Assembly: GCA_031397815.1 (NCBI GenBank)
Contig: JANNMJ010000214.1
Span: 1-38,856, forward strand
Length of the DNA stretch: 38,856 nucleotides
Direction of reading: 5' to 3'
DNA from: JANNMJ01 sp031397815
GTDB taxonomy: Bacteria; Bacteroidota; Bacteroidia; Cytophagales; Hymenobacteraceae
Under the pieces are notes generated by a model, which worked only from the letters and a program-made list of their open reading frames with translations, made no database searches and was not told the origin of the DNA. Numbering within the stretch: position 1 is the stretch's first letter; the number at the start of each line of letters is the position of its first letter. Below are positions 1-6,378 of the stretch, piece by piece. The position numbers and the translations under genes were made by a program.

Positions 1-616
1 GTTCAGCCGGAAGTTCGCGGCGCGTGTCGAACGCGTCGCCGCACGCCAACGCCCCCACCACGAACGGCACCCGCCACCCCCACGCCCGCAGCTCGACGGG
101 GGTCAAAACGGTTTGCATCAGCACCAGCACCAAGAGCGCCACCAGCTGCCCGCCGAGGAGGGTCACGTACTGAAAGCTCGACCAAAACCCTCGGTTATCG
201 GCGTCGGCCACTTCGCTCAGGTACGTGGCGGAGGTGCCGTATTCGCCGCCCACGCTCAGCCCTTGCAGCAGGCGGGCGAGGAGCAGCAATGCCGGGGCGC
301 CCCACCCAATCACGGCATAGCTCGGCGTACAGGCAATCATCAGCGAGCCGCCGCCCATCAGCAGCACGCTCAGCAGCAGCCCGGCACGGCGCCCGTGCTT
401 ATCAGAATAAGCCCCCAGCAGCCACCCGCCGACGGGCCGAATCAGGAAGCCAAACGCAAACAACCCGGCGCTCTTGAGGAGCTGCACGGTGCGGTCGTCG
501 TCGGGGAAGAACGAGGGGGCGAAATAGACCGTGAAGGCCGAGTAGGCATACCAGTCATACCATTCCACCAGATTACCAATGGAGCCGCTGACGATAGCAC
601 GGAGACGTGAAGCCAT
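1..616 (-). CDS. MHS-family MFS transporter (KgtP/ProP-like), C-terminus cut by window edge
   Basis: The reverse strand from an ATG at 616 reads as the N-terminal ~205 residues of a major facilitator of the metabolite:H+ symporter family (alpha-ketoglutarate, proline/betaine and similar organic solutes). Seen: a NLVEWYDWYAYS signature at residues 15-26, typical of KgtP/ProP-like proteins; the MFS loop 2-3 motif GAYSDKHGRR at about 68-77; and RLLQGLSVGGEYG at about 114-126 in helix 4. Several hydrophobic helices alternate with these loops. The gene runs off the left edge after about five to six helices of an expected twelve. Substrate cannot be deduced. The stretch just before the edge (GALACGDAFDTRREL) is a weak match to the usual post-helix-6 sequence. 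Confidence 0.85.
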   Translation of the reverse strand, partial: MASRLRAIVSGSIGNLVEWYDWYAYSAFTVYFAPSFFPDDDRTVQLLKSAGLFAFGFLIRPVGGWLLGAYSDKHGRRAGLLLSVLLMGGGSLMIACTPSYAVIGWGAPALLLLARLLQGLSVGGEYGTSATYLSEVADADNRGFWSSFQYVTLLGGQLVALLVLVLMQTVLTPVELRAWGWRVPFVVGALACGDAFDTRRELPAE

Positions 617-676
617 AAAAGGGGGGTGCGAAGCAATAAAGAAAGGGGGTGGATGGCGGTGTGGGTGAAAATGGCG

Positions 677-760
677 CGCGTGGCCCGGCGCGTGGCCCGG
701 CGCGTGGCCCGGCGCGTGGCCCGGCGCGTGGCCCGGCGCGTGGCCCGGCGCGTGGCCCGG
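677..760. repeat. Seven perfect tandem copies of a 12-bp unit
   Basis: The unit CGCGTGGCCCGG is repeated seven times without a mismatch from 677 to 760, in the gap between the MFS gene and mtgA. The period is a multiple of three, so every frame stays open and gives spurious RVAR or PRAG repeats; I do not treat these as protein. It sits 60 bp upstream of the transporter start codon. Confidence 0.97.
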
Positions 761-778
761 GGTAGATTTCTGCGAAAT

Positions 779-872
779 CAACCCCGGGCTTTGGAAAAGA
801 ACCCCGTTGGGGTTCCCCGATTGATTGCGTAATGCAAACCCCAAGGGGGTTCTTTTCCACAGCCCGGGGTTG
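779..872. repeat. Long imperfect inverted repeat (two ~35-nt arms)
   Basis: Arm 779-813 and arm 838-872 are near-perfect reverse complements. Both contain AACCCCGGGCT(T/G)TGGAAAAGAACCCC or its complement, separated by a loop of about 24 nt. It could act as a bidirectional terminator between the MFS gene and mtgA or be a dispersed palindromic element. No U-tract follows the stem. Confidence 0.85.
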
Positions 873-882
873 GCGGCGCTTT

Positions 883-958
883 GCGCCGACTACCCCGGGC
901 TAACGCGCCCCGCGCCGACTACCCCGGGCTAACGCGCCCCGCGCCGACTACCCCGGGC
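883..958. repeat. 29-bp tandem repeat, about 2.6 copies
   Basis: Units begin at 883, 912 and 941 and start GCGCCGACTACCCCGGGC. The first two are full 29-bp copies and the third is partial. The CCCCGGGCT core is shared with the adjacent inverted repeat at 779-872, so the whole 617-976 gap is built from related GC-rich repeat units. I see no gene in this gap. Confidence 0.9.
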
Positions 959-976
959 ACTACCCCGTCGCCTCCC

Positions 977-1690
977 CTACCGCAGCTCCTCCACATACTT
1001 ATCCCCCCCCAGCTGCCGCATACTCCGCTGCACCCGCGTGGCTTTCCGCCGAATCTTCCAATCGGGGCGCTTGACGGAGTATTTATTCGGATTCGGGAGC
1101 ACCGACGCGATGAGCGCCGCTTGCTGACGGGTGAGTTTCGAAGCAGAAGTTTTGAAGTATTTCTGCGCCGCCGCTTCTACCCCGAATAAGCCGGGGCCGG
1201 TTTCCGCCACGTTGCAATACACTTCCATAATGCGCGCCTTCCCCCAAAGCAGCTCGATGAGGAAGGTAAAATAGGCTTCCGCCACCTTGCGGATATACGA
1301 GCGTCCCTGCCACAGAAACACGTTTTTCGCGACCTGCTGCGAGATCGTCGAGCCACCGACAAGCTTCTTCCCCTTGCGGTTGCGCTGGGCGGCCTTGTAC
1401 ATCGCATCGAAATCGAAGCCGTGATGCGTCAGGAAGTTCTGGTCTTCGGCGGCGATGAGGGCGAGCGGCACAGCAGGCGCCATCTCATCCAGCGACACAA
1501 ACTGGTAGCTGATCGGCTGGTGCAGGGTATCGGGGCCGAAGCCGGAGATGCGGCGGCTCATCATCGTGAGCGTGACGGGCGGCGCCATCCAACGCAGCAC
1601 CAACACCCACATCAGGCTAAAAAGAAACGCCCCGAACAAGCCCTGCAAGAGCCAGCGTTTGAGGGGCAGACGGGCGAATACGTGCTTCAA
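977..1690 (-). CDS. mtgA: Monofunctional peptidoglycan glycosyltransferase MtgA
   Basis: Family GT51 enzyme that polymerises lipid II into glycan strands on the outer face of the inner membrane, without a transpeptidase domain. Seen: one N-terminal membrane anchor (WLLQGLFGAFLFSLMWVLVL), then the GT51 core with the catalytic glutamate in AAEDQNFLTHHGFD, the GGSTISQQVAKN motif and the second acidic motif RIMEVYCNV. Length (about 237 aa) fits E. coli MtgA. The frame is open up to a TTG at 1717, but a TACCTTTG promoter box lies at 1696-1703, inside that longer version. I therefore prefer the TTG at 1690, five nucleotides after the box. Start choice is uncertain; family call is firm. Confidence 0.93.
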   Translation of the reverse strand: MKHVFARLPLKRWLLQGLFGAFLFSLMWVLVLRWMAPPVTLTMMSRRISGFGPDTLHQPISYQFVSLDEMAPAVPLALIAAEDQNFLTHHGFDFDAMYKAAQRNRKGKKLVGGSTISQQVAKNVFLWQGRSYIRKVAEAYFTFLIELLWGKARIMEVYCNVAETGPGLFGVEAAAQKYFKTSASKLTRQQAALIASVLPNPNKYSVKRPDWKIRRKATRVQRSMRQLGGDKYVEELR

Positions 1691-1695
1691 GGCCA

Positions 1696-1703
1696 CAAAG
1701 GTA
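1696..1703 (-). promoter_or_regulatory. Bacteroidota -7 box (TACCTTTG) for mtgA
   Basis: Exact match to the TAnnTTTG consensus of the Bacteroidota primary sigma factor, read on the minus strand. It ends five nucleotides before an in-frame TTG at 1690. No TTG appears at the usual -33 distance (one occurs 11 bp upstream). Spacing implies a leaderless or near-leaderless mRNA. Confidence 0.55.
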
Positions 1704-1777
1704 GTGGCGACCCGCAAGGCACACCCCTACCCGGCACCGTCGTGGTGCCGGTGGCGGAGCTACTGAAGCCAATCTGA

Positions 1778-2010
1778 AAGCTGGCGCGCGTTTGGGTCGA
1801 CCGAAGGGCGAGCTAACGCGTGCCTGACCGGGTGGCGCGTCTGTGACGCGCGTTCGCGTAAGCGAACAACCTGCGTAGGATTGGCGCGTCCAGTTTGAGG
1901 TAGCCAAGCGGCCGTAGTTCGTCGCGTTCCGCGCCGGTGCGTCACAGACGCACTCCCCATATAGACACGCGTTAGGTCGACCTGCGGTCGACCCAAACGC
2001 GCGCCAGCTT
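1778..2010. repeat. 233-bp foldback element with 45-bp terminal inverted repeats
   Basis: Arms 1778-1822 and 1966-2010 are near-perfect reverse complements over 45 nt, beginning AAGCTGGCGCGCGTTTGGGT. Nested inside is a second inverted pair (around 1835-1850 and 1937-1952, core GCGTCTGTGACGC). Between them is a perfect small hairpin at 1852-1867 (GTTCGC-GTAA-GCGAAC) with a GNRA-type loop. It fills most of the 1718-2055 gap between mtgA and the M48 protease gene. No ORF looks genuine here. It resembles a MITE or a structured RNA; I see no clear target-site duplication. Confidence 0.85.
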
Positions 2011-2021
2011 GGGCTTTGCCA

Positions 2022-2040
2022 AACTCCGGGGCGGGGAGTT
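2022..2040. terminator. Short perfect hairpin downstream of the M48 gene
   Basis: AACTCC (2022-2027) pairs with GGAGTT (2035-2040) around a GGGGCGG loop, 15 bp past the stop of the minus-strand protease gene. The same CTCC-GGGGCGG-GGAG core recurs at 6290-6306, again about 12 nt beyond a foldback. Terminator function is an inference; there is no T-tract. Confidence 0.45.
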
Positions 2041-2055
2041 CTTGAAGAGAAAACC

Positions 2056-2862
2056 CTACAGCTTCAGCTCACTCGGCACGCCTTGCGGGTACGCTTCCTG
2101 AATGGCGTGCTCGATTTCGCCGATGCGGTTGCCGGGGTTGGGGTGCGTTTTCATGAACTCGGGCCCGCTGCCCGACCCGCCGACGCGTTCGAGGGTTTTC
2201 ATCACTTCAATCATCGCGCGGGGGTCGTAGCCGGATTCGGCGGTGTAGCGGACGGCCATGCGGTCGGCTTCCAACTCGTCTTCGCGGCCGAAACGCAGGG
2301 TCATGAGCTTGCCGATCATCGCGGCGCCCGCGGCGGCGGCGGCGGTGCTGGGGCGCTCAGGGTCGTAGGCGGCGACGGCAGCGGCCCCGCTCAAACCTTG
2401 CGTCAGACGCGATTTAGCCACCTGCTCCGCCGAATGCCGGCCCACGACGTGCCCGACTTCGTGCCCGAGCACGCCCGCCAGCTCTGCCTCCGATTTGAGG
2501 TTCTTGAGCAAGCCGGTCGTGATGAAAATCTGCCCACCGGGCAGCGCAAAGGCGTTGACGGTATTAGGGTCGGCAAGAAGATGAAAGTCGAATTTGTAAG
2601 GCGATTTCTGCGCGTCCGACTGCGCCACTACTTGCTGCCCAATCGCCTTCACGCGGGCCGTCACATCAGCATCCTGCGAGAGGCCGCCGTACTGCCGCGC
2701 CATTTCCGGCGCCGCCTGCAAACCGAGGGCAATCTCCTGATCGGTGGTCATGTTGACGTGCTGCACCTCGCCCGTCACGGGGTTCGTCGAGCGGTTGCAG
2801 TAATAGGTAACGAGGGAAAACAGCGCAATCAGAATGGCGCCGATGAACCGTAGATTTTTCAT
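2056..2862 (-). CDS. M48-family zinc metalloprotease, BepA/LoiP-like
   Basis: Periplasmic or membrane-anchored metalloprotease of the M48 family, which in other bacteria degrades misfolded envelope proteins. Seen: an N-terminal hydrophobic segment (residues 5-20) ending in YYC, a possible but non-canonical lipobox; the zinc motif HEVGH at 134-138; and the third ligand Glu198 in the DELEAD motif at 195-200. A typical M48 C-terminal segment with THPNPGNRI (about 239-247) follows. The length of 268 aa is normal for single-domain members. The frame extends 35 codons further upstream without signal-like sequence, so the ATG at 2862 is preferred. An upstream GACCTTCG is only a weak promoter candidate. 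Confidence 0.92.
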   Translation of the reverse strand: MKNLRFIGAILIALFSLVTYYCNRSTNPVTGEVQHVNMTTDQEIALGLQAAPEMARQYGGLSQDADVTARVKAIGQQVVAQSDAQKSPYKFDFHLLADPNTVNAFALPGGQIFITTGLLKNLKSEAELAGVLGHEVGHVVGRHSAEQVAKSRLTQGLSGAAAVAAYDPERPSTAAAAAGAAMIGKLMTLRFGREDELEADRMAVRYTAESGYDPRAMIEVMKTLERVGGSGSGPEFMKTHPNPGNRIGEIEHAIQEAYPQGVPSELKL

Positions 2863-2915
2863 GGGGAAGGGGGGAATTAGAACCGAAGGTCGGGCGTGTA
2901 CGGAAAAACGCGGGG

Positions 2916-2943
2916 TTGGTGGTAACCTCAGGGGGTACTTTTG
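2916..2943 (+). promoter_or_regulatory. Candidate sigma promoter (TTG-N17-TACTTTTG)
   Basis: TTG at 2916-2918 and TACTTTTG at 2936-2943 fit the Bacteroidota -33/-7 arrangement. The promoter reads toward the lipoprotein gene at 3032, with a leader of about 85 nt, and lies between that gene and the divergent protease gene. Confidence 0.5.
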
Positions 2944-3031
2944 TGCGATTGGCGGCTGAATGAGCATTTATTTTTTTGCTACCTCGTCTCGCCACAGCTC
3001 TCCGCACCCGCTCCTTTTCATTTCCTTGCCG

Positions 3032-3406
3032 ATGCTTCGTCTGACCGCTTCTCTCCTGCTGCTCGTGTGTCTCACCTTCGGCTGCCAGCCGAAAGCGCCC
3101 GACCTGCCCGGCCTCGACACCACCGCCTTCCGCGCCGACCGGCGGGGCTGCACGGGGTTCCGCGCCCGTCATCTGGAAGATATCGAGAAGATTCGGCCGC
3201 TGCTGCTCGGGCTATCGGAGCCGCAAATCAGCGCCGCATTCGGTCACCCGGACGGCAATGAGCTTGGCGACCGTGGGCAGCGCGTTTACCTCTACTTACT
3301 GGCCCCCGGCCCGGCCTGCGGCGGCGACGTTTTCAACGAGCCGCCCACGCTCCGCATCCGCCTCAACGCCGTCGATAAAGTCAGCGAAGTGACAGTGGCG
3401 CGGTAA
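3032..3406 (+). CDS. Small predicted lipoprotein of unknown function
   Basis: A 124-aa protein with a clear type II signal peptide: MLRLTASLLLLVCLTFGC, lipobox LTFGC with Cys18. The mature part contains HLEDIEKIRPLLLGLSEPQI and a GHPDGNELGDRGQRVYLYLL segment. This resembles the short SmpA/BamE-like 'step' folds in which a small lipoprotein domain follows an LGMS-like turn, but the match is too weak to assign. Two further cysteines (RRGC and PACGG) may pair. The frame opens 24 codons upstream, but the lipobox fixes ATG 3032. The stop lies only 20 bp from that of the convergent glycosyltransferase gene. Confidence 0.8.
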   Translation: MLRLTASLLLLVCLTFGCQPKAPDLPGLDTTAFRADRRGCTGFRARHLEDIEKIRPLLLGLSEPQISAAFGHPDGNELGDRGQRVYLYLLAPGPACGGDVFNEPPTLRIRLNAVDKVSEVTVAR

Positions 3407-3426
3407 AAGCGGCGGCGTTCAGAGGC

Positions 3427-4563
3427 TCAGCTTTTCAGCAGCTTTTCCAAAGCCGTCCACATTTTAGTGGCGGTGCTCGCCCAATCGTACCGTTTGACGT
3501 GCTCGAACCCCTTCGCTACGAGGGCGGCGCGCAAGGCAGGGTCAGTGTCGAGGGAAGTGAGGGCGGCGGTGAGCTGGGGCACGTTGGCGGGGTCGACGAG
3601 GACCGCCCCGCCGGGGCCAGCCGCTTCGGGCAGCGACGACGTATCCGACGTCAGCACCGGGCAGCCGCTAGCTTGGGCCTCTACCACCGGCAGCCCGAAA
3701 CCCTCGAAAAACGGCACGTAGCACAGCGCCCGCGCCGCGCCGTAGAGGCGGGCCAGCTCCGCATCGGTGAGGCGCCCCGTGAGGTGGACCGACTCTTTGT
3801 GCTGCATTGCCGCGTAAGTGTCGGCAGTGGCGGAGGCTTGCCACGCCCAACGCCCCACGAGCACTAATTGCGTGGCAGAGCCAGTGGCGGTCTTGAAGGC
3901 ATCGAACGCCCGCAAGAGGTTCGGCAGGTTCTTGCGCGGATGCAGCGCCCCGACGAACAGGAAATACGCCGCGCCCTGCGCGTATTGCTCGCGCACAGCG
4001 GCTTGCGCGGCCTCGGCCAGCGGCTGGAAATGCGCGGCGGGCGCATTCGGCGCGACGGTTATTTTCTGGGGATCGAGGCCGTAGGTCTGCACCAAATCAG
4101 CCTTCGTTGCTTCTGAAACCGCCACCACGCCCGCCGATGCCCGCGCATAACGTGGCGTGAAATGCTGATAATACCGCCGCACCAAACCCGGAATTCCCTG
4201 CGGGAAATGCTCGAAAGCCAGATCGTGCATCACCGTCAGGCGCGGCACCGTGGTGTTGAGCGTGGTGTAACCGTCGAAGCTCAGGAACGCATCCGGGCGG
4301 TTCCGGCGCAGCCACCGCGCCACGCTTACTTCGAACCAAATCCACCACAAAAACGGATGCCGGGCGGGTGGCCCGAGTACGTGCGGCACGACGTTCGGCC
4401 CGAATTGGTAGCGCGGGTCAAAGGGCCGGTCGAAGAGGAAATCGAAAGTGATATCCGGATGCGCCGCCACGAGCCGCTGCACCGTCTCGAAGGTGTAGCG
4501 CCCGATGCCTTCCAGCTGCCCACCGGGCAGCAGAAAACGAACATTGACAGCGATGCGGGGCAA
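3427..4563 (-). CDS. GT4-type glycosyltransferase (GT-B fold)
   Basis: Retaining glycosyltransferase that transfers a sugar from a nucleotide-sugar donor, probably in surface polysaccharide assembly. Seen: N-terminal PRIAVNVRFLLPGGQLEGIGRYTFE, typical of the acceptor domain; a linker VAVSEATKADLV; the donor domain start YFLFVGALHPRKN with the conserved K in PRKNLPNLL; and the EX7E motif EGFGLPVVE at about 287-295. Length is about 378 aa, normal for the family. The only nearby starts are TTG codons (4563 and 4632). I choose 4563 because residues encoded upstream come from a simple GATGTG repeat. It lies 86 bp downstream of the flippase gene on the same strand, consistent with a two-gene polysaccharide unit. 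Confidence 0.88.
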   Translation of the reverse strand: MPRIAVNVRFLLPGGQLEGIGRYTFETVQRLVAAHPDITFDFLFDRPFDPRYQFGPNVVPHVLGPPARHPFLWWIWFEVSVARWLRRNRPDAFLSFDGYTTLNTTVPRLTVMHDLAFEHFPQGIPGLVRRYYQHFTPRYARASAGVVAVSEATKADLVQTYGLDPQKITVAPNAPAAHFQPLAEAAQAAVREQYAQGAAYFLFVGALHPRKNLPNLLRAFDAFKTATGSATQLVLVGRWAWQASATADTYAAMQHKESVHLTGRLTDAELARLYGAARALCYVPFFEGFGLPVVEAQASGCPVLTSDTSSLPEAAGPGGAVLVDPANVPQLTAALTSLDTDPALRAALVAKGFEHVKRYDWASTATKMWTALEKLLKS

Positions 4564-4570
4564 TGGGGAG

Positions 4571-4622
4571 ATGGGAAAGAGATGTGGGGATGTGAAGGGG
4601 ATGTGAAGGAGATGTGGGTCGA
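4571..4622. repeat. Degenerate GATGTGAAGG simple repeat
   Basis: About five imperfect copies of a 10-12-nt unit with the core GATGTG(A/G)AG occupy the gap between the flippase and glycosyltransferase genes. The same motif makes up the intergenic foldback at 12030-12160, so it is a dispersed low-complexity element in this genome. Confidence 0.7.
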
Positions 4623-4648
4623 TTTGAATCAATTTCCTACTCTATCCC

Positions 4649-6058
4649 CTACTCGGCGGGTGTCGTGGGGCGCAAACTGCGCAGTTCATCCAGGCGGATG
4701 ATGCGGGTCAGGAAGAGGATGCCGAGGAAGATAGGCGCCATTAATGCTCCTTCGATTATCCAGTTATCGAGAGTGGTTTTCAGGCCCCACCAGATGCCGC
4801 AAATCAGGCCGAATGCTGCTGCCAGTCGCGCTAAATGGCCCCACGGTACGGCCACGCCCGCGCGCCGTGAAACGAGCCACACGTACCCGCCCGACACGAT
4901 GACGGCACACGCCAGCGTATTCGCGGCGCCCGCTACGGCGCCGTATTGCCGCAGAAAAATGGCGTTCAGCACCACGTTCAGGCCAATGCTGAGTGCCACC
5001 AGCATCGAGACGGGCCGCTCGAAGCGGGTGCTGGTGAGAAGAGTCGAGTAAATGGCGAAGAAGCCGTGAACCAGCACGTTCAGAAACAGAATCTGTACGC
5101 AGCGCGTCATCTGCTGCACTTCCACGGGCGTGCTGTGGCTGAGCTGCCAGAACAGCACCTCGCCGCGCATCAGCACGGCTGCGACTACCAATAGTACCGG
5201 CGCGGCGGCCACCCGTTGGCCCACGCTCAAGAGAGCAGTTTGGGCAGGACGGTCGGCGGAGAGGTGCGCGAAACGGGCGAAAAATAGCGGTAATACCGTC
5301 CAGAGGTACATCATGGCGGCGTCGGTCCAGCGGTAGGCTCCGGCGTAGAGGCCCGCCTCGTGCGGTCCCGCGAGGCGCTCGATCATGATCATATCGATGC
5401 GCTCGTTGAGGCCGTAGAGCAGCGTGATGAGGGCGAGCGGGAGTGAATCGCGCAGCAAACCGCGCGCGGCCGTGCGGTTGAGGCGCGGCCACACCCACCC
5501 GCCGAGCAGCCGCGCCACCACCACCGAGAAAACGGCGCACGTAACGGCCGCCGCTACCACCCGCGCGCCCACATACGTGCCGAGCGAGAGCGCACCCGTC
5601 GGAATCAGCGCCAGCACCAATCCCAGCAGCAGGGCTTTTTCGAGGACGGACAGCCCCGCATCCAGTCCGAACCGCTGCGCGCCCTGCACGGGCCCGCGCA
5701 AAAACTGCGCGTACTGCGTCAGGAGTAGGCTCAGACCAATCAGTCCCAGCCAGCCGAGCGCCTTGCTATCGTACCCCAGCGCCCACCCAATACCAATCAT
5801 CAACCCCAAAAACACCGCCGACAACCACCCTTTCAGCGGCAGCAGCGTGGAAAAAAAATCGGGCAGGAAGCTAGGCTCTGCCGCCACGCGGCGGGTCGTG
5901 TGCTGCGTCAGGCCCAAATCCGAGACCGACGCCACCACCAACGCCAGCGCATAAAGCGCCGTGAACGTGCCGAAAGCGGCGTGCCCCAACTGGTTCTGCA
6001 CCACGTTCTCGACCAGTATCCAGCCGGGCTTGATGGCCAGATTCAGCACAACGGCCAA
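4649..6058 (-). CDS. Polysaccharide flippase, Wzx/MATE-like (MOP superfamily)
   Basis: Integral membrane protein of about 469 aa with some 12-14 hydrophobic helices and few charged loops, matching oligosaccharide flippases that move lipid-linked repeat units across the inner membrane. Seen: KPGWILVENVVQNQLGHAAFGTFTALYALA near the N-terminus, equivalent to the first two helices of the Bacteroidota Wzx-like family; LLYGLNERIDMIMIERLAG, a typical mid-protein loop and helix; and paired helices toward the C-terminus. The neighbouring glycosyltransferase on the same strand supports an envelope polysaccharide role. No ATG is available: the TTG at 6058 is the best canonical start, but homology seems to continue upstream through PIKRFLGSLS, so a rarer start codon is possible. 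Confidence 0.85.
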   Translation of the reverse strand: MAVVLNLAIKPGWILVENVVQNQLGHAAFGTFTALYALALVVASVSDLGLTQHTTRRVAAEPSFLPDFFSTLLPLKGWLSAVFLGLMIGIGWALGYDSKALGWLGLIGLSLLLTQYAQFLRGPVQGAQRFGLDAGLSVLEKALLLGLVLALIPTGALSLGTYVGARVVAAAVTCAVFSVVVARLLGGWVWPRLNRTAARGLLRDSLPLALITLLYGLNERIDMIMIERLAGPHEAGLYAGAYRWTDAAMMYLWTVLPLFFARFAHLSADRPAQTALLSVGQRVAAAPVLLVVAAVLMRGEVLFWQLSHSTPVEVQQMTRCVQILFLNVLVHGFFAIYSTLLTSTRFERPVSMLVALSIGLNVVLNAIFLRQYGAVAGAANTLACAVIVSGGYVWLVSRRAGVAVPWGHLARLAAAFGLICGIWWGLKTTLDNWIIEGALMAPIFLGILFLTRIIRLDELRSLRPTTPAE

Positions 6059-6119
6059 GCTCAGGGAACCGAGAAAACGTTTGATAGGGCAGCGCGTGAA
6101 GGAACGACGGGACGAGCGG

Positions 6120-6127
6120 CAAAGGTA
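6120..6127 (-). promoter_or_regulatory. -7 box (TACCTTTG) for the flippase/glycosyltransferase unit
   Basis: Exact TAnnTTTG match on the minus strand, about 60 bp upstream of the predicted flippase start. No convincing -33 TTG is visible. It supports transcription of the two-gene unit from here. Confidence 0.5.
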
Positions 6128-6194
6128 GGAAGGCGGGTTAGGCGCGGCGGCAGGGGCGCACTCCTACGGACATAGACCGAGCACCGCTCTATCC

Positions 6195-6277
6195 GTGGCC
6201 AGCTCTGTCCTCAGAGATGGTGTTGATTCGCCTAACGGAAGTTCTCTTGACGCCATCTCTGAGACAAAGCTGGCCAC
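6195..6277. repeat. Inverted repeat with ~27-nt arms
   Basis: Arms 6195-6221 and 6251-6277 (core GTGGCCAGCT and CTCAGAGATGG) are reverse complements with one or two mismatches and a ~29-nt loop. It lies in the 6128-6378 gap between the flippase promoter and the histidine kinase gene. I see no gene there. Confidence 0.85.
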
Positions 6278-6289
6278 GCGCCAATTTCC

Positions 6290-6306
6290 TCTCCGGGGCG
6301 GGGAGA
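6290..6306. repeat. Perfect hairpin sharing its core with 2022-2040
   Basis: TCTCC (6290-6294) and GGAGA (6302-6306) flank GGGGCGG. The 15-bp core is identical to the hairpin at 2022-2040, and both sit 11-12 nt to the right of a foldback. It could be a terminator or the constant end of an extragenic element family. Confidence 0.6.
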
Positions 6307-6378
6307 TCGTTTTTCATCCGAAATCTCCTAATCGAACAATGCCACCTTTGCGCCGTTGAAGGCAGCAAAGCGCACTGA

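Noticed and set aside
113..610. 165-aa plus-strand ORF
   Set aside because: Antisense shadow of the MFS transporter; Q/H/R-rich composition typical of shadows in this GC-rich genome.
626..832. 68-aa ORF with RVAR repeats
   Set aside because: Produced by the perfect 12-bp tandem repeat; no start context and no conserved sequence.
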